Position numbers and translations under genes: made by a program
The notes under the pieces: generated by a model
What the model saw: the letters and a program-made list of their open reading frames with translations, nothing else
What the model was told of the DNA's origin: nothing
Databases searched by the model: none
NCBI GenBank assembly: GCA_937128785.1
Contig: CAKZMS010000442.1
Location: 1-5,024 of the forward strand
Source of the DNA: an uncultured Opitutaceae bacterium
GTDB lineage: Bacteria > Verrucomicrobiota > Verrucomicrobiia > Opitutales > Opitutaceae
DNA: 5,024 nucleotides
Direction: 5' to 3'
Shown: one piece after another, positions 1-5,024 of the stretch
Position numbering within the stretch: position 1 is the stretch's first letter
Layout: the number at the start of each line of letters is the position of its first letter

Positions 1-171
1 GCCCCCGGGCGCTACGAAATCGTTACCGAGAGTGATGTTATCGTTGAAGCTCACGGAGACATCCGCGGTGACGAATATCTCAGAACTTGTGCCAACGGCC
101 ATAAAGGGTGCGCCGTGGGCACTTCCTGCTAGAAGGGCACTGAGTGCTGCGGTGACTAGACGTGTATTCAT
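1..171 (-). CDS. Secreted, probable outer-membrane beta-barrel protein (N-terminal fragment)
   Basis: Only the first 57 codons lie in the window; the gene runs off the left edge. Reading leftwards from the ATG at 171-169, the protein begins MNTRLVTAALSALLAGSAHG. This is a classic Sec signal peptide: one Arg near the start, a hydrophobic core at about residues 5-16, and an Ala-His-Gly signal peptidase I site near residues 18-20. The mature start, around residues 30-47 (EIFVTADVSVSFNDNITLG), alternates polar and hydrophobic residues like a first beta strand. The 'SFNDNI' turn resembles the opening of putative beta-barrel porin 2-type proteins, which in several phyla accompany exopolysaccharide export genes. 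The signal peptide is seen directly; the barrel assignment is inferred from one strand. No Shine-Dalgarno sequence precedes the ATG. The gene is divergent from the TPR gene at 413. It could instead be another periplasmic or surface protein. Confidence 0.62.
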   Translation of the reverse strand, partial: MNTRLVTAALSALLAGSAHGAPFMAVGTSSEIFVTADVSVSFNDNITLGNDFVAPGG

Positions 172-412
172 AGGAATCAGGTGATTAGGTGCTGGAAAGA
201 AAACCGGATACGAAGAGAAGAGAAGCAAAAACTTTGCGGAAGTTGGAGAATATGAAAAATACTTGTGAGCGGAATCCAACGAGAAAAATCGAAAGACCGC
301 TCTCCTGCCCGCCTTTGGGCCCACGGTATTTGCAAATGTTTTGTATCATTGTGGCTTGTGCCAATATTTTTTTCTAGCTCAATCGATTCAAGGGACTAGC
401 ACTGCATTATTC
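172..412. promoter_or_regulatory. Divergent intergenic region (presumed promoters for both flanking genes)
   Basis: This 241-bp, AT-richer stretch separates two genes that point away from each other, so the promoters of both should lie here. I could not find a convincing -35/-10 pair on either strand. The best plus-strand candidate is TTGTAT (341-346) followed 18 bp later by TATTTT (365-370), and it is weak. A 6-bp inverted repeat, GTTGGA (242-247) and TCCAAC (275-280), has arm centres 33 bp apart, about three helical turns; it could be an operator or chance. A 41-codon reading frame (252-377) is probably not a gene. Confidence 0.4.
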
Positions 413-2071
413 ATGCCAGAAGACCCACCAGATCGACTGCCGAGTGATGCCGAAGTAAAAGTCCTGTCTGGATGGAAAAGGTGGCTGCCGTTCTATCTTT
501 ATAAGAAGCAGTCAGGATGGAAGTTACATATCTCCCTGCCGCGCTTTGGTGTATGGCTGGTCTTCCTGCTGATCCTCGCCTATGTCACTGCGGGCACCGC
601 TCTTTTCCTGAACGACCGCTATCGCCATGGCCTGACAAAAGTTTCTTGGTTCGATCGAATCTATCCTCCTCGTTGGGAGGTCTACCGAGGGGCCAGAGGC
701 CTTTCTTTCATTGAAATGGCTGAGCAAGGCATTTCCGAGGGTAACTTCTCCGCCGCATTTCATCAGTTGAGGGTGGGCCTGGCCCGCTATCCCCGACACC
801 GGGACGGCCGACTGCTGCTGGCGGAACTGTACAAAGCCGCCGAGCGGCCTGAGCTATCTCAAAGTGTTCTTATTGATGGTTTTAAGTATCATGAGTCTGA
901 TCTAGACTATCAAAGACATGTCGTAAGGTTTCTTTTCTCCCGTCAGGCAGACCAAGAAGTCTCCCGCATTACCCGAGAGTTGCTCCCCCAAATGCAGCCT
1001 TCGTCGCCCCAAGCCCGGTTTTTGGCGATCTCGCTCGCCAACAGCCTCTACTTCCGTGGGCAATTTGACCAAGCGGAGGATGTCCTCAGCGACGAAGACC
1101 TCGTATCCACCCCGGACGGGCGGTTACTTTCGGCCAAAATAGAATGGGATCGGGGATTCCCGGAACTTGCTCTAGCCCTTATCCAGCAATTGGCGGATAA
1201 TTTTCCCAGCAACGCTCAAATCTATCAAACTCAGGTCCGATGGCTGGTGGAGTCCGGCGAATATGACTCCGCCCGACGGGCCAGCTTGCTGCGGAGACTC
1301 CGGTTTCCTGATCAGCCCCAGCCCAGGATCGATCTGCTCTACGCCTACGACAAGACCGGCGAAGATGATACGGTTATCGCCGAGGCCTCGTCCCTGTTGC
1401 GAGATTTCGGAGAAAACTATGCGGTCGTCCTGCAGGTCGGCGATTTTGCAGCGAACACGGGGCGCCCGGATCTGGCCACCGCTGTGCTCAATCATGCCGG
1501 CCAATTAGAGATGCCGGTCGAAGGTCCCTCCCTGATGCTCGTAGAGTCGATGATCGTGGCTGAGCGCTACGAGGAAGCCCTGGAAATCGCCCGCACCACC
1601 ATTGAGAGTAACCCCGATTGGGAAGAAAGACTGGCGCCCGTGTTCAACGGCCTTCGCGCTATCTGCTATTTCGCCTTGGGCGATCGAGAAGACGCCAACC
1701 TCTTACTCAACAGCTACCTGGACCTGGAGGAAATCCGGGCCGAAAACCTCGTCGCGGTGGCCGAGCGATTGGTCACCGTCGGGGCACAGCGAGAAGCTCG
1801 AATTGTTCTCGAGCATGCCGTCGCTACCGATCCCCTGAATCAACCAGCCCTCACCCGATTGATCGAACTCGACCTGAGCGTTTCAAACGCGCCGAGTCTG
1901 CCGCAAAACGTCGGTCGCTTGCTTTCGATGCGAAGATCCTCTCCCGAGATTCTCCGCAAAGCCTACGATCGTTTGGGCGAGGACAAGTTCCTCTTCGTCG
2001 AGAATCGCAACGAATTGCTCGACGCCCTGCTCGCCTCCTTGGTCGGAAAATCGACCGATTTTTCGATCTAA
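413..2071 (+). CDS. Membrane-anchored tetratricopeptide-repeat (TPR) protein
   Basis: The protein has 552 residues from the ATG at 413. The frame is open back to a TTG at 341, but the extra 24 residues (Cys-rich, low complexity) look like upstream DNA, so I chose the ATG; neither start has a well-spaced Shine-Dalgarno sequence. Residues 1-44 are hydrophilic and basic (KR at 22-23, KK at 31-32). A single membrane helix spans about 45-66 (FGVWLVFLLILAYVTAGTALFL). From about residue 95 to the end the protein is a string of paired helices with TPR spacing, for example 110-127, 133-155, 202-226, 237-266, 375-400 and 447-475, about ten in all. The repeats are degenerate. Positive charges before the helix suggest a cytoplasmic N-terminus and repeats in the periplasm, where they would act as a protein-binding scaffold. 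No catalytic motif is visible and the exact role is unknown. Codons around 860-945 are notably AT-rich compared with the rest of the gene. The gene converges on hisC with a 15-bp gap. Confidence 0.88.
   Translation: MPEDPPDRLPSDAEVKVLSGWKRWLPFYLYKKQSGWKLHISLPRFGVWLVFLLILAYVTAGTALFLNDRYRHGLTKVSWFDRIYPPRWEVYRGARGLSFIEMAEQGISEGNFSAAFHQLRVGLARYPRHRDGRLLLAELYKAAERPELSQSVLIDGFKYHESDLDYQRHVVRFLFSRQADQEVSRITRELLPQMQPSSPQARFLAISLANSLYFRGQFDQAEDVLSDEDLVSTPDGRLLSAKIEWDRGFPELALALIQQLADNFPSNAQIYQTQVRWLVESGEYDSARRASLLRRLRFPDQPQPRIDLLYAYDKTGEDDTVIAEASSLLRDFGENYAVVLQVGDFAANTGRPDLATAVLNHAGQLEMPVEGPSLMLVESMIVAERYEEALEIARTTIESNPDWEERLAPVFNGLRAICYFALGDREDANLLLNSYLDLEEIRAENLVAVAERLVTVGAQREARIVLEHAVATDPLNQPALTRLIELDLSVSNAPSLPQNVGRLLSMRRSSPEILRKAYDRLGEDKFLFVENRNELLDALLASLVGKSTDFSI
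2039..2063 (+). terminator. Possible rho-independent terminator overlapping the end of the TPR gene
   Basis: On the plus strand, TTGGTCG (2039-2045) pairs with CGACCGA (2052-2058). This gives a 7-bp stem with one U-G wobble and a six-base GAAAAT loop, followed at once by five T residues (2059-2063). This is the layout of an intrinsic terminator. It sits inside the coding sequence, 6 bp before the TAA at 2069-2071, in a convergent gene pair where termination is expected. The stem is short, so efficiency is uncertain. Read from the minus strand, no U-tract follows the stem, so it would not serve hisC well. Confidence 0.45.
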
Positions 2072-2086
2072 GGCAGCGAGGCGTGA

Positions 2087-3181
2087 TCACTTACCGAGCA
2101 CGGTGCGGAGCTCGGCTAGCAGACGAATGTTCTCCTGCTCAGACCCGACACTGATCCTGGCCCAGTTCGGCAGACCATATCCGCCCACGGGGCGAATAAT
2201 CACCCCCCGCTGCTGCAATCGGTGACCCACATCGGCGCCGTTGCCGACCTCGGCTAAAATGAAGTTGCCGCAACTTTCCACCCACGGGATTTCCAGCGCG
2301 GTTAAACCTTCCCCCAACTGCGCCAACCCCAATCGATTGGCTTCCCGGCAGTCTCGAACCCAAGCCTCGTCTTCGAGGGCCGCCAATGCCCCGGCTTGGG
2401 CAATCGCATTCACATTAAACGGCTGGCGGGAACGTTGCAGCAGCGCCGCAATCTCCGGCGTCGTCACCGCATAGCCGACGCGCAAAGCCGCCATGCCGTA
2501 GATCTTGGAAAAAGTCCGCGTGACTACCAACCGTCGGCCGGATGCGAACACCCGGCTCCAATCCGTTTCATTTTCCAGATATTCGGCGTAAGCCTCGTCG
2601 ATCACCACAACCACCCTTTCGGGCAATTGCTCGATCCACGCCCTAACGCTATCCGCGGAATTGATCGTGCCGGTCGGATTGTTCGGACAAGGCAGGAAAA
2701 CGATTTTTGTCCGATCGGTCACCGCTGCCGCCATGGCGGTCAAATCGTGGACATGATCCTTCAGCGGCACCTCCACTGCCCGGGCTCCAAACAACAGCGT
2801 GACCAATTTATAAACAATAAACGCCGGGTTCCCCATCACCGCTTCATCATCCGGCGTCAGGAAAACATGTCCCAGTAACTCCAACACCTCATTGGAGCCG
2901 TTCCCCACCACGATCTGATCTGGTTCAACTCCATGCCGAATGGCCAATTGCTCCCGCAGATGCACGCAGCCGCCGTCAGGGTAAAGATGGGATTCACACA
3001 ACGCCCGGGACATCGCTTCCAGCGCCAGAGGTGAGGTGCCCAATGGATTTTCGTTCGAAGCCAGCTTGATGATCCCTGCCGGATCGAGACCCATTTCCCG
3101 AGCCACGTCGTCGATCGGCCGACCCGGCTCGTAAACCGGCTGGCTCAAAATCTTGGGATCCACTATGTCCGACAAATTCAT
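2087..3181 (-). CDS. hisC: Histidinol-phosphate aminotransferase (PLP fold type I)
   Basis: HisC moves an amino group from glutamate to imidazole-acetol phosphate, giving L-histidinol phosphate and 2-oxoglutarate, a late step of histidine synthesis in the cytoplasm. The 364-residue product has the usual family length. Its start (LSDIVDPKI, then QPVYEPGRPI) is typical of HisC. Visible landmarks are NENPLG (43-48, substrate region), GNGSNE (93-98, cofactor phosphate), PNNPTG (166-171), DEAY (195-198), SKIYG with the Schiff-base lysine K226, the LRVGY segment (R234) and R342 in ARISVG, the expected carboxylate-binding arginine. All key residues appear intact. The ATG at 3181-3179 matches the family start; the frame extends to a TTG at 3247 but those 22 residues look non-native. 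A GGAGGAGG sequence (3203-3210) is 21 nt upstream of the ATG, too far to be a normal ribosome site. The HAD phosphatase gene lies 89 bp upstream on the same strand, with no clear terminator between. An aromatic aminotransferase activity is possible, as HisC relatives can be broad. Confidence 0.93.
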   Translation of the reverse strand: MNLSDIVDPKILSQPVYEPGRPIDDVAREMGLDPAGIIKLASNENPLGTSPLALEAMSRALCESHLYPDGGCVHLREQLAIRHGVEPDQIVVGNGSNEVLELLGHVFLTPDDEAVMGNPAFIVYKLVTLLFGARAVEVPLKDHVHDLTAMAAAVTDRTKIVFLPCPNNPTGTINSADSVRAWIEQLPERVVVVIDEAYAEYLENETDWSRVFASGRRLVVTRTFSKIYGMAALRVGYAVTTPEIAALLQRSRQPFNVNAIAQAGALAALEDEAWVRDCREANRLGLAQLGEGLTALEIPWVESCGNFILAEVGNGADVGHRLQQRGVIIRPVGGYGLPNWARISVGSEQENIRLLAELRTVLGK

Positions 3182-3270
3182 CGCGGCGAATTGAGCAGGA
3201 ATCCTCCTCCAGCCCAAGAACGAACCATCAAGCGGGCCTGAGGTCAAAACGCCCCCACCCGCGCCAAGAC

Positions 3271-3870
3271 TCAGAATAAGCGACTCGGCACTTCGACCAC
3301 CGCCATCCCGGCAGCCCGGGCCCCCTCCATGCCGGGAACCGCATCCTCGAAGACCACGCAGCGTTCGGGCGCGGCTCCGATGCGACGGGCGGCTTCGAGA
3401 AACATATCCGGGGCGGGCTTCCCTCGCCCCGGAGCGACATCGGCCGGCGTCACGATGACTTTGAAAAGATCACTCATGCCCAACACCTCGACGGTCGGGA
3501 TAGCCACTTCCGGCCCTCCTCCGGTCGCAATTGCCACCGGTCTGGATACCGCAACGCGGCGGGCAAAATCAACGACGGGCGCAATCAACTCCACCGAGTG
3601 CATGAGGTCCATGTAGAGTTCCTCTTTGTAGTGGGCGACTTCGGCTCCGTCGACTTCGATGCCGTAGTGCTCACCCAACTTGACCGCCACCAACGGCGTG
3701 GGAATTCCACCCAGGGAATAGAACAAATCTTCATCCAAAGTGGCTCCGATCCCCGCCTTCTGCATGGCGGCATCCCACGCGCGATAGTGTACGGGCATGG
3801 AATGAATCCGCGTTCCATCCAGATCAAAAATGTAGCCGTCAAAATCCTCCGTCGGAAATTCAATGTTCAT
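3271..3870 (-). CDS. HAD-superfamily phosphatase, YqaB / beta-phosphoglucomutase-like
   Basis: This 199-residue cytoplasmic hydrolase has all four HAD motifs: I, DLDGT (D16 nucleophile, D18 acid/base); II, T116 in AIATGGG; III, K151 in GKPAPD; IV, E175-D176 in VFEDAVPGMEGARAAGM. A helical cap of subfamily I type lies between motifs I and II (about 25-105). Length and text, including the HYRAW segment after motif I and the GGIPT turn (54-58), resemble YqaB-type fructose-1-phosphate/6-phosphogluconate phosphatases and beta-phosphoglucomutases. A mutase is less likely but not excluded; the substrate cannot be read from sequence. Motif I is unusual: relatives normally read DGT-(L/I/V)-x-D-(S/T), whereas here it is DGTRIHS, with Arg21 and His23. 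Catalytic residues are unchanged. The ATG at 3870 has no Shine-Dalgarno sequence; a seven-codon frame including its stop (3887-3867) ends overlapping it. hisC follows 89 bp downstream, so co-transcription is plausible and a role as histidinol phosphatase is possible. Confidence 0.9.
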   Translation of the reverse strand: MNIEFPTEDFDGYIFDLDGTRIHSMPVHYRAWDAAMQKAGIGATLDEDLFYSLGGIPTPLVAVKLGEHYGIEVDGAEVAHYKEELYMDLMHSVELIAPVVDFARRVAVSRPVAIATGGGPEVAIPTVEVLGMSDLFKVIVTPADVAPGRGKPAPDMFLEAARRIGAAPERCVVFEDAVPGMEGARAAGMAVVEVPSRLF

Positions 3871-3930
3871 AAATGTGTCTGCTTCATGGGCAGCCCGATC
3901 GAGAGCTGCTCACATTCCCGTCTAAGCATG

Positions 3931-3956
3931 AATAACTAAAGTCACGAGGGTCGTGA
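3931..3956 (-). terminator. Small hairpin downstream of the helicase gene, possible weak terminator
   Basis: Reading the minus strand, TCACGA and TCGTGA (together 3956-3942) form a perfect 6-bp stem with a CCC loop. The tail is CTTTAGTTATT (3941-3931), which is T-rich but interrupted. It begins about 36 bp after the helicase stop codon and lies before the HAD gene, where a transcript end would make sense. The three-base loop, half-AT stem and broken T-tract make it a weak candidate. The remaining part of this 121-bp gap (3871-3991) must hold any promoter of the HAD-hisC pair, but I see no convincing one. Confidence 0.33.
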
Positions 3957-3991
3957 GGAATTTCCCTCCAGGACCAATCGAGTCTTCCCGT

Positions 3992-5024
3992 TTAGCGACG
4001 CATGCCGCGCATCAGCCGCGACTTCGGCTTAACCGGGGCTGCTTCATCGAGAACTTTTTGATCAAACAACGCCGAGTAAATGTAATCAAAGTCTTCGATC
4101 TGTTTGCGTTCGATTTCCGCTCCGATGAAACGCTCGATCGAGCGCGCGTTACGCACATCGTCTTCGGTTACCAAAGTAAACGCATCGCCCGTGGCTTGAG
4201 CTCGCCCGGTGCGCCCGATGCGGTGGACATAGTCCTCCGCATTCTCCGGAACATCGTAATTGATGACGTGGGAAACCCCGGCGATATCAAGCCCTCGAGC
4301 CGCAATGTCGGTCGCGACCAACACTTCGAATTTGCCGGATTTGAATCCCTGCAACGCCTCGACCCGTTCGCGCTGACTGCGATCGGAGTGCATGACTCCC
4401 ACGGTGTGCTTGTCCGCTTGGAGCCGACGGGCGATCCGATCCGCGCCCATGCGCGTGCGAGTGAAGACCAGGACGCTATGAAAATCGGTGCGCCGCATCA
4501 GCTCTTTGAAAAGATCAAATTTCTGCGATCCGACCACCGGATAGAAGGCGTGCGAAACCGTCTCGGCCGGTTTGCGTTGCATACCTATTTTGACTTCCGC
4601 GGGGTCCCGCAGGGCCCAGTCCGCCAAAGAGGCAATCTCCGGCGGCAAGGTGGCGGTGAAAAACAACGTCTGTCGGCTCTGCGGACACTTCTGCACGATA
4701 CGTTTCACGTCGGGCAGAAACCCCATGTCCAACATGCGATCAACCTCATCGAGCACAAGAATCTCAATGTCGTTGAGGTGGGTGGTGCCGTCTTCAAGCA
4801 GGTCCAGCAAACGTCCCGGAGTGGCGGCACAGATATCCACGCCCCGGCTCAGATCCTCGCGCTGTTTACCGTAGCCGACTCCGCCGTAAACGATCGTGGT
4901 CGTGAGATCGGTAAACTTAGAATACTGCTGAAACGCCTCTTCGACCTGCAGGGCCAATTCGCGCGTCGGTTCGAGCACCAAGCAACGCATGCGACCGTGC
5001 GACCCCAGTTTCTGCAGGATGGGC
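3992..5024 (-). CDS. DEAD-box ATP-dependent RNA helicase, RhlE type (5'-truncated)
   Basis: The gene enters from the right edge and ends at the TAA at 3994-3992; 343 residues are visible, starting in frame with PILQKLGSHGR before the Met at 4990, which is internal and not the start. The Q motif and Walker A (motif I) lie outside the window. Motifs seen, in fragment numbering: Ia PTRELA (19-24), GG (about 47-48), Ib TPGR (68-71), II DEVD (92-95), III TAT (123-125), IV VLVFTRT (184-190), V ATDIAARGLD (237-246), VI HRIGRTGR (267-274). Such enzymes use ATP to unwind short RNA duplexes in ribosome assembly, mRNA decay or cold adaptation. The DRMLDMGFLPDVKRI segment after motif II is typical of RhlE. 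Motif II has Val in place of Ala (DEVD) and motif III has TAT in place of SAT; both are conservative. The C-terminus is short and basic (KPKSRLMRGMRR), without the long RGG-like tail of some relatives. It is 121 bp upstream of the HAD gene and probably a separate unit. Confidence 0.93.
   Translation of the reverse strand, partial: PILQKLGSHGRMRCLVLEPTRELALQVEEAFQQYSKFTDLTTTIVYGGVGYGKQREDLSRGVDICAATPGRLLDLLEDGTTHLNDIEILVLDEVDRMLDMGFLPDVKRIVQKCPQSRQTLFFTATLPPEIASLADWALRDPAEVKIGMQRKPAETVSHAFYPVVGSQKFDLFKELMRRTDFHSVLVFTRTRMGADRIARRLQADKHTVGVMHSDRSQRERVEALQGFKSGKFEVLVATDIAARGLDIAGVSHVINYDVPENAEDYVHRIGRTGRAQATGDAFTLVTEDDVRNARSIERFIGAEIERKQIEDFDYIYSALFDQKVLDEAAPVKPKSRLMRGMRR

Noticed and set aside
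262..275. An 11-base match to half of the E. coli lac operator (TTGTGAGCGGA, 263-273)
   Set aside because: The second half of the palindrome is absent and no LacI-family gene is in the window; most likely coincidence.
307..320. A GCCC...GGGC hairpin in the divergent intergenic region
   Set aside because: The stem is only 4 bp and no T-tract or conserved RNA structure accompanies it.
252..377. A 41-codon plus-strand frame (start MKNTCERN) with a GGAG three bases before its ATG, and a longer TTG/GTG-start version from 189
   Set aside because: The ribosome-site spacing is too short, the composition is unlike a real protein, and it overlaps the likely promoter region. No homology is recognisable.
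1618..2154. A 178-codon plus-strand frame overlapping the TPR gene and the end of hisC
   Set aside because: The product is extremely Arg/Pro-rich with no motif. It is an out-of-frame shadow of the real coding sequence.
2396..2878. A 160-codon plus-strand frame opposite hisC
   Set aside because: It lies wholly within the well-supported hisC gene on the other strand and has no recognisable domain.
3598..3939. A 113-codon plus-strand frame opposite the HAD gene, extending into the intergenic gap
   Set aside because: The opposite strand has a HAD protein with all four motifs intact. This frame has no ribosome site and no recognisable domain.
4131..4144. A perfect 14-bp palindrome, CGCTCGATCGAGCG, inside the helicase gene
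   Set aside because: It encodes ordinary codons (ARSIER), and a palindrome of this length is not surprising in 5 kb of GC-rich DNA. No context suggests a binding site.

Overview
The window is an ordinary-looking piece of a bacterial chromosome. Two genes are cut by its edges, and there is no sign of a mobile element, CRISPR array, tRNA or rRNA. A Gram-negative-type envelope is suggested by a signal-peptide protein with a beta-barrel-like mature start (left edge) and a membrane-anchored TPR protein. Start codons mostly lack a well-placed Shine-Dalgarno sequence. The gene styles (a YqaB-like HAD phosphatase, a DEVD-variant RhlE-type helicase, a compact HisC) remind me of Verrucomicrobiota, perhaps the Opitutae. 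That assignment is an impression from protein style, not a demonstrated result.

Layout, left to right. At 1-171 (minus strand) is the N-terminus of a secreted, probably outer-membrane protein. It is divergent from a plus-strand gene at 413-2071, which encodes a 552-residue single-pass membrane protein with about ten TPR-like helical repeats. The 241-bp gap between them should hold both promoters. A terminator-like hairpin with a T5 run lies over the last codons of the TPR gene. Only 15 bp separate that gene's stop codon from the convergent hisC stop codon.

The rest of the window is on the minus strand. In transcription order it holds a DEAD-box RNA helicase of the RhlE type (3992-5024, 5' end outside the window), a 121-bp gap with a small hairpin, a HAD-family phosphatase (3271-3870) and hisC, histidinol-phosphate aminotransferase (2087-3181).

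How the genes may work together. HisC makes L-histidinol phosphate, and the gene just upstream encodes a phosphatase, so the pair could carry out two consecutive steps of histidine synthesis. This is inferred from gene order; the HAD protein looks more like sugar-phosphate phosphatases (YqaB type). The TPR protein and the divergent barrel-like protein may both belong to the cell envelope, but no shared pathway can be read from the sequence. The items most worth a second look are the HAD-hisC pairing, the altered motif I flank of the HAD protein, and the terminator that appears to lie before the TPR stop codon. I found no clearly novel system.
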